The notes below the pieces were generated by a model, which did not search any database, was not told the DNA's origin, and was given only the letters and a program-made list of their open reading frames with translations. DNA of 64,000 bases from Planctomycetota bacterium (GTDB lineage: Bacteria; Planctomycetota; UBA1135; GCA-002686595). The first letter of the stretch is position 1, and each line of letters starts with the position of its first letter. Made by a program: the position numbers and the translations under genes. The DNA is taken from assembly GCA_002686265.1 (NCBI GenBank), contig NZBA01000035.1, forward strand, positions 62,001-126,000. Reading direction: 5' to 3'. Shown piece after piece: positions 16,533-24,970 of this stretch.

Positions 16533-18701
16533 TCAGGGGGTTCTTTCGAAAACGGGGTGTCCGATCAGGTCCGCTCCGGGAGCGATCCCGTACTGTTCGA
16601 GCAGCTCGACGGTCAGATCCTCCAGGCGGTGCTCGCCCGGCAGGACCTTCCCGTTCGTAAGCAGGGTGCCGGCCACGACCTCGGGCGCCATCAGATGGTT
16701 CCCATTGAAGGTGCCGCCGAGGTTGTCACTCAACACGGCGTGGGGAATCCGGCCGACCGAGGAGGCGTCCGCATTGCCGTATCCCGCGTTGTAGCCGACT
16801 TGGAGGTCCGGCGCCTCTTGCTTGCGCGCGCCCGCATACACGTCAGCTGTGATATCCGCCCGCAGCACGACCTGGACGCCGCCGTCATCGACCGCCTCGA
16901 GCTTGCGCTTGATCTCCGCGACCAGCGCATCGGCCTCCGCGCCGGGCTGGACGATGCCGCCCTCGTCCACGTCCGGCGTGTCGGGGTTGTCCAGCTCTCG
17001 CCCGGCCAGGTTCAGGTAGAGGCCGTTGAAACCCACCCCGTAGGCCCGCGTCCGCGTCCAGTCCACCGCGCCCCACAGGTTGACCTGCTGGAACTCGGGG
17101 TCATCACGGGGAAGCTCCCGCTCGAAGCCTCCCTTGAGCACGAGGTAGCCCTCTTCGAGCAGCCAGGTGTTGAGGCTGAACTTGCGCCGGTAGGACTCGA
17201 AGCCGTGATCGCTCATGACCATCAGCAACGCGTCCTCGCCAACTCGCTCCCGCAGGGTCCCGAGCACCGGGTCCATCAGGAGATAGAGGTCGTGGACGAC
17301 ATCCTTCCAGGTGCTCCCCTCGCGACCGGACCATTCCGACGAGTCCTGCGCGGCGAAGTCGGCCACGAGCTCGTGGGCCGGGTGAGACTCATCGTGAACG
17401 CGCCACATCATGTGGCAGTTCAGGTCGATCGTTGAGTAGTAGAAGAAAAACAGGCCGCCGTCATCGCCTTCGAGGTAGCGGTCGAGGGCGTAGTCCATCA
17501 TGCGCACGCGCTGGTCGTAGATCAGACGCGTCTGGGTCATGAACTCGGCCTCGTCGATGGCCTCGTCTTTCAGAGCGTTGACCTCCTCGGCCATGCCCTG
17601 GGTGTAGTAGAGGCCGATCGCTTCGGCGAGCTCGCCGCTCGCCTCCTCGGGGAGGGAGACAGGCGTGGCCGGAGCCCTCGGATCGATGTTGACCGGAGAG
17701 GCATAGAGCTCGAACGGATCCAGCGAGCGCAGGTAGAAACGCACGACACCGCTGATCGACATCGCCCCCAAGGGCAGAAGGTCGAAATCAACCTGGAGGA
17801 AGTCGCTCCACTGCCCCGGCGTGAGGACCACGGTGTCGGCACCGGTGTCGACCACGGCCGCCGCGCTCTCGTGGTCGAGGTAGATCGTGAGCGGTGTACG
17901 CTGGTGCGGGTCCCCCACCTTGAAGGTGTTGGGAGGGCCGGCGATCTCGGTCACGATCGTCTCCCCGAACTCGCGGACAGTCACGAAGCGACCGCCGCTG
18001 CGCTTGGCGTCCACCGGGGGATCGGAGGTGTAGATCGTGTACTCCCCGTAGGCCGAGTCGAGGGCCGGGGTCATCATCCCCGAGAAGGAGAGTCCCTCGG
18101 CCGGCTCGACGGGGAAGTTCGCCGGCATACGCCAGATGTCGGCCGGCACTCCGGCGCGGGCGAGGGTCACCCAGAACGCCTCGCCACTGCGATTGCTCGG
18201 CGTGTCCCCGCCGATCGGGAACTTCCATTCGCCCCAGAGCGAGACCTCGCTGCCCTTGACCTCCCGCACCGAGCCCGGAGCGGGGACGCGCAGCACGGGG
18301 TCGCGGTGGATGAAGTCGAAGATCCCGTGGCCGCCGGGATTCATGCCGGTGATGAAGTTCGACCAGGCGACAGGGCTCTGGGGCGGAGTCGAGGTCCCCA
18401 GGGAGTGCAAGCCGCCCTCGTCGATCAAGCGCTGGAAGTGACGCATGCGCCCGGGGAAGAGGTGGATCGTCTCCGTGAGCATCTCCGGGTCGAGCCCGTC
18501 GATGCCCAGCACGACGACGCGCTTGAAGCGCGCGGGAGCGGGCGCGGCCGGGGCCGTGGAGGGTGCATCGCCAAGCGTCAGGTGGCGGGCCGCTCGGACC
18601 GCCCCGGGAGCAGTCGCGGACGACCTGAGCGGGATCCCCGCTACGAAGAAGAGCAGCAGGGCCGCCAGGGCCGGGTAGATCGTCGAGCGCGGAAGAGTCA
18701 C
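16533..18701 (-). CDS. AlkP-superfamily phosphohydrolase/phosphomutase-like protein, secreted (second of two)
   Basis: A 722-residue protein with an N-terminal membrane/signal segment (residues 9-24). Metal-site motifs are VVVLGIDGLDPE (Asp68) and VMSDHGFESY (near 495). The probable nucleophile region is SPVAWSNFITG, with Ser rather than the Cys of sulfatases. It resembles the predicted phosphohydrolase/phosphomutase group COG3379 (from memory). The frame is open far upstream, but GTG 18701 follows GGAGGA and overlaps the upstream stop as GTGA. It is a paralogue of that gene; the two share motifs and overall plan. Substrate unknown: phosphodiester or sulfate ester are both possible. Confidence 0.82.
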   Translation of the reverse strand: MTLPRSTIYPALAALLLFFVAGIPLRSSATAPGAVRAARHLTLGDAPSTAPAAPAPARFKRVVVLGIDGLDPEMLTETIHLFPGRMRHFQRLIDEGGLHSLGTSTPPQSPVAWSNFITGMNPGGHGIFDFIHRDPVLRVPAPGSVREVKGSEVSLWGEWKFPIGGDTPSNRSGEAFWVTLARAGVPADIWRMPANFPVEPAEGLSFSGMMTPALDSAYGEYTIYTSDPPVDAKRSGGRFVTVREFGETIVTEIAGPPNTFKVGDPHQRTPLTIYLDHESAAAVVDTGADTVVLTPGQWSDFLQVDFDLLPLGAMSISGVVRFYLRSLDPFELYASPVNIDPRAPATPVSLPEEASGELAEAIGLYYTQGMAEEVNALKDEAIDEAEFMTQTRLIYDQRVRMMDYALDRYLEGDDGGLFFFYYSTIDLNCHMMWRVHDESHPAHELVADFAAQDSSEWSGREGSTWKDVVHDLYLLMDPVLGTLRERVGEDALLMVMSDHGFESYRRKFSLNTWLLEEGYLVLKGGFERELPRDDPEFQQVNLWGAVDWTRTRAYGVGFNGLYLNLAGRELDNPDTPDVDEGGIVQPGAEADALVAEIKRKLEAVDDGGVQVVLRADITADVYAGARKQEAPDLQVGYNAGYGNADASSVGRIPHAVLSDNLGGTFNGNHLMAPEVVAGTLLTNGKVLPGEHRLEDLTVELLEQYGIAPGADLIGHPVFERTP

Positions 18702-20875
18702 CGGGCTTCCTCCGGCTCCCTGGGGGCAGCGCCGGCGCGCGTTGGTTCGCTCGCCTCCTCCTGTGCGGGGCGGCCGGCGGTAGCGGAAGCCCCGCCGAAC
18801 AGGGGCGATCCCTGCATGTAGGCGGGGATCTCCACGCCAAAGAGGTCGAGCACGGTCGGCGCGAGATCGAGCAACTCCGGATCGGCCTTGTCGATGGGCC
18901 GGTTGCACCAGAACACGCCCGGCACGAGGCGTGGGTCGACGCAGTGGTCGCCGGACCAAGACTTGGTGTTGTCGCTGAAGACGGCCTTGGAGGCGCTGCC
19001 CGTGGCGCAGTCCCACGAGTGGCGGAAACCCTTGTGGTAGCCGATCAACAACTCGGGAGCCATGTCGCGGTAGGGCCCCGAGTGGATCTCCTCGGTGACG
19101 AAGGCCTCCTTGATGACCGGCTGACCGTCCAGCGGGTCACGCAGCGCCTCCAGCTTCTCCTTCAGCTCGCGACACAGTCCGCCTAGCTCCTCGGCCGCGA
19201 CGATGCCCTCGGCCTCGCGACCGATTCGGTTGATGAAGATGCCCGTCAGGCCGATCGTGAAGGCGCGCGTCTTCGTCCAGTCCACGTCTCGGAAGTAGTC
19301 TCCGGAGGTCTCACACCCCTCATTCAGTACGAGGTAGCCCTCGTCGCGCAGCCAAGAGTTCAGGTTGACTCCGCGGCGGAAGTTGGTGAAGCCGTGATCG
19401 CTGATCACCATGAAGACGGTGTCCTCGACGCGGTCCACTTTCTCGCGCACCTCGGCCACGAACTCGTCCATGCGCGCATACATGGCCGGGATGACGTCCG
19501 CGTGACGCTCGGTGTCCTTGCCGTGGTTCGCCGGATGCTCAGGATCCAGGTAGCGGTAGAACATGTGCGAGATGCGGTCGGTCGTATCGAAGACGACCGT
19601 GACGAAGCCCTTCTTGGTCTTCTCGAGCGCGTCCCACAGCTGCTTCTTGCGCTCCTCGAAGATCAGCCAGGCCTGCTTGAGGAAAGCCTCCTCGTCGATC
19701 ACGCGCTCGTTCAGGGCCCAGGTGTCCTCCGCCAGGCCGAGGGTTGCATAAGGACCGAACAGCTTCGCGAGGTAGATCGCGTAGACGAAGGGGTGCGAGA
19801 TGGGCATCGCCGGGCTATCGGGGTCGATGTTGATCGGCGTGAAGTAGATCTCCACGTCGTCCTCGTCCCAGGTCTGAATGTAGGCGCGGGCGATCCCGTT
19901 CACGCCGTCGAAGGGAATGCGCAGCCAGGGCGTGTACTCGCGCGGGCCGACCTCGACCGTTTCACCGCCGACGGTGATGCGGGCGCGTCGGGCTTGGTCA
20001 TCGAACTCGACCGAGAACGAGGCCTTCATCGGGTGGCCGTCCGCTCCGGCCGGACCGGTCAGCTTGGACTCGACTCGATTACCGCGCCGGGTGACTTGGT
20101 ACTGCTGGCCGCCGATGTGGGCGTCGGTCGGCCGCGAGCGGGTCGAGTAGAAAGCGAACGATCCCTGCGTCCCCTGGATGTCGGGAACGCACATGCCTGA
20201 CAGCAGGGTTCCGTTCTTGAACTTCTGCGGCGGGAATGTGATCGGGACGCGGATGATCGACGACCAGACGCGGTTGGCACCCAAGAGCTTCCAGAAAGGC
20301 TGGCTCTTCTGCAGGAGTCGGAAGAACGCCTTCTTGCCGAAGGGAAGCTCCGCGAAGCCCAGATTCAGGGTGCGCGGGAGAGTCCCGGTTTCCGAGGAGG
20401 AGAGCACGGGCAGGTAGTTGCACGGGTCCCGCGTGAGGAAGTCGTAGATGTTGTGCCGTGAGGCATCGACGCCGGTCGCGAAGCTCGACCATGCGACGGG
20501 CGAGATCGAGGGGCAGGCCGTGGCCAGGGGGTGAAAACACCCCTGTTCGGCCAGCTGCTTGAGGTTGGGCATGCGCCCCTCGTCCATGAACCGTTTGGCG
20601 AGCCCAGGATCGAATCCGTCCAACCCCAAGACGACGACGCGCTTCACCTTGGGTTTGGGGAACCGGAAGCTCGTCGCGATGCGGTAGACGGCCTTGACGG
20701 GCCAGAGCAGCAGGATGATGAAGACGAGCAGGAACGTCCCCAACAGAGCGTAAGCCGCCCCGGCCGCCGCGAACCCCGCCCCCGGCCCGATATAGGCCAG
20801 AGCCGGCTGCTGGAGGCCGACCAAGAGGAGGGCCGCGGCGAGGATCGCGCGCAGGATTCCGTGACGTTGACGCAT
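18698..20875 (-). CDS. AlkP-superfamily phosphohydrolase/phosphomutase-like protein, membrane-anchored (first of two)
   Basis: A 725-residue protein with a signal segment (about 9-27), an AYIGPGAG motif, and a second membrane segment (about 36-60). It is therefore probably anchored, with the catalytic domain from residue 78 on. Motifs are VVLGLDGFDP (Asp86), SPVAWSSFATG and VISDHGFTNF (near 490). The C-terminal segment LFGVEIPAYMQG is typical of this subgroup. A TATAGT -10-like hexamer at 20901-20906 may give an internal promoter. It overlaps the next paralogue by 4 bases and lies 106 bases after cysC. The reaction is unknown; a link with activated sulfate is inferred from context only. Confidence 0.83.
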   Translation of the reverse strand: MRQRHGILRAILAAALLLVGLQQPALAYIGPGAGFAAAGAAYALLGTFLLVFIILLLWPVKAVYRIATSFRFPKPKVKRVVVLGLDGFDPGLAKRFMDEGRMPNLKQLAEQGCFHPLATACPSISPVAWSSFATGVDASRHNIYDFLTRDPCNYLPVLSSSETGTLPRTLNLGFAELPFGKKAFFRLLQKSQPFWKLLGANRVWSSIIRVPITFPPQKFKNGTLLSGMCVPDIQGTQGSFAFYSTRSRPTDAHIGGQQYQVTRRGNRVESKLTGPAGADGHPMKASFSVEFDDQARRARITVGGETVEVGPREYTPWLRIPFDGVNGIARAYIQTWDEDDVEIYFTPINIDPDSPAMPISHPFVYAIYLAKLFGPYATLGLAEDTWALNERVIDEEAFLKQAWLIFEERKKQLWDALEKTKKGFVTVVFDTTDRISHMFYRYLDPEHPANHGKDTERHADVIPAMYARMDEFVAEVREKVDRVEDTVFMVISDHGFTNFRRGVNLNSWLRDEGYLVLNEGCETSGDYFRDVDWTKTRAFTIGLTGIFINRIGREAEGIVAAEELGGLCRELKEKLEALRDPLDGQPVIKEAFVTEEIHSGPYRDMAPELLIGYHKGFRHSWDCATGSASKAVFSDNTKSWSGDHCVDPRLVPGVFWCNRPIDKADPELLDLAPTVLDLFGVEIPAYMQGSPLFGGASATAGRPAQEEASEPTRAGAAPREPEEAR

Positions 20876-20981
20876 GCAGCGGAGTGGGGGACGTCGTCGG
20901 GACTATACGCCCCGGCTGCCCGGAAGTGAGGGGTTCGCCGCGCTGGGCTCCTCTCGGCCACCGAACTGCCGGAGAGAGTTC

Positions 20982-21521
20982 TCAGCTTCCTTGCAGGAGG
21001 CCGCGCTCGGTCAGATAGGCCAGAATGCGCTCGGCCGACTCTTCGATGCTCTCGTCGCCTGTGTTGACGACGACCTCGGGAGTCTCCGGCTCCTCGTAGG
21101 GATCGCTGACCCCGGTGAAGTTCTTGATGATGCCGGCGCGGGCCTTCTTGTAGAGGCCCTTGGTGTCGCGTTGTTCGACGACCTCTAGCGGCGCCTCGAC
21201 ATAGACCTCGACGAAGGTGGCCTTGGTCATCTCACGGATCTCGTCGCGCACGGCGCGGTAGGGCGAGATCGCGGCGGTGATGGCGCACACACCGTTGCGT
21301 GAGAGGAGGTTGGCGACATAGCCGATCCGGCGGATGTTGGTGTCGCGGTCTTCCTTGCTGAAGCCGAGGCCCTTGCTGAGGTTCTCGCGGACCTCATCAC
21401 CATCGAGCACCTCAACGGCGCAGCCGCGCTCGAGAAGGATGGGGGTGAGATACTGGGCGAGGGTGCTCTTCCCGGACCCCGAGAGTCCGGTGAACCAGAG
21501 AGTGATTCCTTGTGTGTCCAT
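20982..21521 (-). CDS. cysC: Adenylylsulfate (APS) kinase
   Basis: A 179-residue protein, normal for a single-domain APS kinase. The P-loop GLSGSGKST is at residues 12-20. Other family segments are [32 protein letters not shown] and [20 protein letters not shown]. It phosphorylates APS to PAPS in the cytoplasm with ATP. With sat in the same run, the operon makes PAPS, the sulfate donor. No PAPS reductase, sulfite reductase or recognisable sulfotransferase is present in the window, which points away from simple assimilation. A 78-base spacer separates it from the sulfatase-like gene upstream. Confidence 0.95.
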   Translation of the reverse strand: MDTQGITLWFTGLSGSGKSTLAQYLTPILLERGCAVEVLDGDEVRENLSKGLGFSKEDRDTNIRRIGYVANLLSRNGVCAITAAISPYRAVRDEIREMTKATFVEVYVEAPLEVVEQRDTKGLYKKARAGIIKNFTGVSDPYEEPETPEVVVNTGDESIEESAERILAYLTERGLLQGS

Positions 21522-21599
21522 GGCTGAGTGGCAGTCGTTATCGATCTGTCGTGGAGAGGGGAGAGGGGGTCAAGGTGAGAGGAGGGACGAAGGCTCGAG

Positions 21600-22550
21600 T
21601 CAGCGGACCTTGCCCTCGAGATAGGGAACCTCAAAGCACTTGTCGTGCATGATCGGACCGTGGCCGAAGTAGCCGGCCTCGCCGAATAGCTCGCCGTGGT
21701 CGGCGGTGATGATGATGTGGGTGTTGTCGGGAACAGAGTCGAACAACTCCTCGAACACGCCGTCGAGGTAGCGGACGGTATCGACTTGCCGCTCGCGCAG
21801 CTCGTCGAGCTTGTCCTGATCGAAGAACTGGGGAGCCTCTTCGTCCTTGATCAGGTTCCCGTCCCCATCGGTCTGTCCGTCGAGCTTCTTGAAGACGCCG
21901 TTGACTCCGCTGATGCGCGGCCACATCGAGGAGTCCTCGTCGGGCTTGGCGTAGGGGTAGTGCGTCTCGCCCACGTTCAGCATGTAGAAGCTCGGGCGAT
22001 CGGAACCGAACTTCAGCGTGGGCAGCATGGCCCGCATGTCGTTGTGCGAGTCCATGAGCTGAAACGTGTCGAAGTCGCGGTTGATCCCCGTCTTGGGGTT
22101 CAAGACCGGCAGGCTGACGCGCGCGTGCGTGCGGTAGCCGAGGGTGTTGCGCAGCAGGCCCGGCAGCCACAGGCCCGGGACCATCTTGGCGAACTCGATT
22201 CCCTTGGCCCCGAGGCGCTTGTTGTAGTTGAGGAAGTCCTCCTTGTAGTACTCGGAGGCGTACACGTTCTCGGGGGAGGTGTGGGGCAGCAGTCCCGTCA
22301 GCAAGTTGTAGTGCGACGGCGCCGTCCACGAGGCGTAGGTGTAGCGCTTCTCCACCTTGCCGAGCTTGCTGATCACCTTCGGCTCGGCGGCCATGAACGA
22401 GTCGTAGCGCAGGCTGTCGAGGATGACGATGATGAAGTTGTTGTCCGCCTGTGGCTCAGGCTGGGCCCGCAGCCCCGCCGGCGCCTTCAGCGGACGCGGG
22501 GGGGGCTTGGGGTTGGACCCCTTCTTCTTGAGGGAATCGAACAGACCCAT
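21600..22550 (-). CDS. Sulfatase-like AlkP-superfamily protein lacking the formylglycine Cys
   Basis: A 316-residue protein. The metal motif is FIIVILDSLRYDSF (Asp45), and the later one is ITADHGELFGEAGYFGHGP (near 293). At the nucleophile position it reads SWTAPSHYNLLTG, so the C/S-x-P-x-R signature of formylglycine sulfatases is absent; a Thr or Ser may act. The protein lacks a signal peptide; its N-terminus is basic and Pro-rich, suggesting it is cytoplasmic. It is shorter than typical sulfatases (usually 450 or more). It starts 2 bases after the sat stop, so the two are translationally coupled. Its function may be transfer or hydrolysis of a phospho- or sulfo-group. Confidence 0.75.
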   Translation of the reverse strand: MGLFDSLKKKGSNPKPPPRPLKAPAGLRAQPEPQADNNFIIVILDSLRYDSFMAAEPKVISKLGKVEKRYTYASWTAPSHYNLLTGLLPHTSPENVYASEYYKEDFLNYNKRLGAKGIEFAKMVPGLWLPGLLRNTLGYRTHARVSLPVLNPKTGINRDFDTFQLMDSHNDMRAMLPTLKFGSDRPSFYMLNVGETHYPYAKPDEDSSMWPRISGVNGVFKKLDGQTDGDGNLIKDEEAPQFFDQDKLDELRERQVDTVRYLDGVFEELFDSVPDNTHIIITADHGELFGEAGYFGHGPIMHDKCFEVPYLEGKVR

Positions 22551-22552
22551 GC

Positions 22553-23821
22553 CTACTCCTCCTTGGACCGGTAGAAGGCGGAGAGGATGCGCGCGGTCGA
22601 GGGGCGCATCACGCGCTCGTCCGGCAGCTCCCCGCGGCCGAGGATCTCCCGCATCTTCGTGCCCGAGATGCCCACGGCGGTCTTGCCCTTGTTGTCAGCG
22701 ACGAGGCCGACGCGACCGAGCTCCTCGAAGAACGCGGCGAAGCCCACGTTCACGGTTTGGATGGCGAGGGTACCGCCGAGATTCTCGAAGACGCCCTGGG
22801 CGTCGAAGTCACCCCAGATCGCATCCCCATCGTCGAAGGGCGCGTCGGCGTGCTTGCGCCCGATGATGAAGTGGGTGAAGCCCAGGTTCTGGCGGTAGAT
22901 CGCGTGCTGGATGGCCTCGCGCGGGCCGCCGTAGTACATGCGGATGTCGAGCCCGATCAGGTCGAGCTGATCGTTGAGGTCCTGACCTCTGTCGCTCCAC
23001 AGAGCTTCGTCCATATCGCCCTGTCCGAGAAAACGCCCCTCGAGGAGCGCCTCGTAGGTTTGCATGCGCTCGGCGGCGGGGACGTCGTCGCCCTTGAGCT
23101 GGCCCACGAGCGGGTTGAGGACGACACCCGTGCGCTTGCCGGTCTCGCGCAGGATGATTTCCGCGCCGTACACCAGCGCGTACTCGTGAGCCCGGTGCAG
23201 CGGGTTACGGGTCTGGAATGCGACCGTCTGCTCGTAGCCGGCGGTCTCGATCAGCGATCGCACCGCGCAGGGAGAGAGAACGCGCGCGGCGAAGGAGCGC
23301 TCGTCCGTGAACGGCAGGAGGCGGATCGCCCCACCCACGAGCTTCGTGCGCTCGTCGCTGGTCCACAGGCGGGCGCCGGGATGGTCGGTACGCTCGGTGC
23401 CGTAGACGCCCGCGATGAAGCGCTCCTTGTCCCAGCCGTAGACCTCGTCCACTTCCAAGATGCCGAAGAGCCGGCCCTCTCGCCACAGACCGACGGTCGC
23501 TCCGGACTCGCACAGCTCGGCCTCCGTGTCGGTGAGCGGGAGGATGATCGGGATGCCCCAAGCCCAGGACTGACCGTCGCGGTCGATGGCGGCGCGCTCG
23601 AGCACGCTGTCGTAGTCAGTGCGGTTCATCGGCCCGGTGAGCGGGCTCAGGGTGCCGTCGCCGACGCGGTAGAGGGTCGTCGCGTCGATCTCGTTCACTT
23701 CCACGCGCGGCAGGGCCTGCCAGGCGGCGAGGTCAACGTCGACGGAGGAGACGATGCGATCGACGGGAGCGCTGAGGCCACCGTGGACGGGAGAGACGGT
23801 CGGGCTGGTCGAGAGAGTCAT
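22553..23821 (-). CDS. sat: Sulfate adenylyltransferase (ATP sulfurylase)
   Basis: A 422-residue homo-oligomeric type ATP sulfurylase (Sat/MET3 family, not CysDN). The nucleotide-site motif QTRNPLHRAH is at residues 203-212. GRKHADAPF and VGISGTKMREIL further on are also family motifs. It forms APS from ATP and sulfate in the cytoplasm. ATG 23821 starts 18 bases after the RHH gene. Length is normal. In sulfate reducers and oxidisers the same enzyme works in energy metabolism, but no aprAB or dsr genes are nearby; here its pairing with cysC suggests PAPS synthesis. Confidence 0.95.
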   Translation of the reverse strand: MTLSTSPTVSPVHGGLSAPVDRIVSSVDVDLAAWQALPRVEVNEIDATTLYRVGDGTLSPLTGPMNRTDYDSVLERAAIDRDGQSWAWGIPIILPLTDTEAELCESGATVGLWREGRLFGILEVDEVYGWDKERFIAGVYGTERTDHPGARLWTSDERTKLVGGAIRLLPFTDERSFAARVLSPCAVRSLIETAGYEQTVAFQTRNPLHRAHEYALVYGAEIILRETGKRTGVVLNPLVGQLKGDDVPAAERMQTYEALLEGRFLGQGDMDEALWSDRGQDLNDQLDLIGLDIRMYYGGPREAIQHAIYRQNLGFTHFIIGRKHADAPFDDGDAIWGDFDAQGVFENLGGTLAIQTVNVGFAAFFEELGRVGLVADNKGKTAVGISGTKMREILGRGELPDERVMRPSTARILSAFYRSKEE

Positions 23822-23839
23822 GGTGAGAAGGGGGGGGGA

Positions 23840-24055
23840 CTAGAGGTATCCGAGGTTCTTGAGCTTGCGTTTGATGTCCTCGAGTTCCTCGGGCTTGAAC
23901 TCGGCCGGAGTGTGCTCGTCCGCCTCTCCCATCAGGTCCCGCAGCACGAAGACGACGAAGTCAGTGGGGGAGTTGAAACCGGAGTCCTCGACGACCTGCT
24001 GGATCTTCCGATACAGCGGGCGCGGGATCTTGACGGTCACCTTGCTCTCACGCAC
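23840..24055 (-). CDS. Ribbon-helix-helix (RHH) family probable regulator, 71 aa
   Basis: A 71-residue protein with VTVKIPRPLYRKIQQVVEDS then SPTDFVVFVLRDLMGE, the strand-helix-helix pattern of RHH regulators. The tail ends IKRKLKNLGYL. GTG 24055 is preferred over the upstream ATG because AAGGAG sits 5 bases before it (24061-24066) and the added N-terminus would be non-conserved. It is the first gene of the sulfate-activation run, 18 bases before sat. An inverted/direct repeat upstream (24193-24230) is a candidate target, so autoregulation of the operon is a reasonable inference. Confidence 0.78.
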   Translation of the reverse strand: MRESKVTVKIPRPLYRKIQQVVEDSGFNSPTDFVVFVLRDLMGEADEHTPAEFKPEELEDIKRKLKNLGYL

Positions 24056-24424
24056 GACAGCTCCTTCGAATGGGATGGACCCGGCCCGGAAATGGGTGTT
24101 CGCCACCCTCCGAGGCCGTGGAACGCAGACCGGGGAACACGGGCCCCGACCCTGGCACGGACGCTACCCGAGGCCCTCCCGAGGGAAGGGCACACTCCGA
24201 TAACACTCTCATCGTACTCTCATCGGAGTGCTATAGGAGCCTCCTTGAGGAAAAAGTGGCGCCTGGGCGCTCCTGGAGCCGCAAGTCCCGATCTGGCACA
24301 GGTTTGCGGTATCGTTCCAGGCCCAGGGGCTCGCGCCCCCGGCACAAGCCCGTAGAGTCGAGCCCCGGCCGCCGCCCTAGCGGGCACTCCTTGACCACCC
24401 TCCGGCGCCCCCCCCCGCCACACC
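24056..24424. other. Divergent intergenic region, sulfate-activation run and lipoprotein
   Basis: This 369-base gap holds the start signals of the RHH gene (AAGGAG at 24061-24066), the operator candidate at 24193-24230 and presumably both divergent promoters. No further coding frame was found. Confidence 0.55.
24193..24230. promoter_or_regulatory. Operator candidate: inverted repeat enclosing a direct repeat
   Basis: CACTCCGAT (24193-24201) and ATCGGAGTG (24222-24230) are perfect 9-base inverted repeats. Between and partly inside them, ACTCTCATCG occurs twice (24205-24214 and 24216-24225), with an 11-base period, about one helical turn. This layout suits an RHH dimer-of-dimers or another repressor. 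It lies about 140 bases upstream of the RHH start and about 200 before the divergent lipoprotein. Confidence 0.6.
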
Positions 24425-24916
24425 ATGCAACCTCTCGATCGCCTCCTCGCCCTGTGCCTCTTCCTGACCCTCGCCGCCTGCGGCACCTCCGATCCCGGCC
24501 AGCGCACCGACGCCGGCCAAAGGGCGCTCAACTCCGGGGGCTTCGAGCTCGCCTTCGAGGAGTTCTCGGCGGCCGCGGCGGCCTTCTCCCCCGACGATCC
24601 GCGGCTCCTGGAGGCCCGGCTCGGGCAGTGTCGCGCCCAGGCGCACCTCGACCCGCCCGCGGCGAAGGCTGCCTTCCTCGCGCTCTCCGCCGCCACGAAC
24701 CTCGAGTACAGGGATTTCAACCTGATCGTCACCGACTTCAAGGCCGCCGAAGCCTACGCCGAGGCCATTGAGGTGCTCGGCGCCGGCATGAAGGCCTTTC
24801 CCGAGAACACAGCCCTGATCGCCCTGCGCGACCACATGGGCAAGGCCGCCGAAGCCTCCGGCGACAACAAAGCGCTCGACTCCCTCAAGGGCCTAGGCTA
24901 CGTCGGAAACGACTGA
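24425..24916 (+). CDS. Lipoprotein with TPR-like helices and LGY tail
   Basis: A 163-residue protein with a lipoprotein signal (LFLTLAAC, lipid Cys19), so probably membrane-attached. The rest is Ala-rich, helical and TPR-like (ALNSGGFELAFEEFSAAAAAF; AEAIEVLGAGMKAFPEN). It ends LDSLKGLGYVGND, sharing the L-x-x-LGY tail with the two RHH proteins on the other side of the divergent region. It may act as a scaffold for the AlkP proteins, but nothing shows this directly. No function is assigned. Confidence 0.75.
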   Translation: MQPLDRLLALCLFLTLAACGTSDPGQRTDAGQRALNSGGFELAFEEFSAAAAAFSPDDPRLLEARLGQCRAQAHLDPPAAKAAFLALSAATNLEYRDFNLIVTDFKAAEAYAEAIEVLGAGMKAFPENTALIALRDHMGKAAEASGDNKALDSLKGLGYVGND

Positions 24917-24970
24917 GGCCCGATCTCGCCCACCTCTACTACGCCCAGAGTGGGGGCGGGCGATGCGGGC

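Noticed and set aside
20901-20906. TATAGT as a sure internal promoter of the AlkP gene pair
   Set aside because: The -10 is good but no -35 is found at the right distance, so it is only noted as possible.
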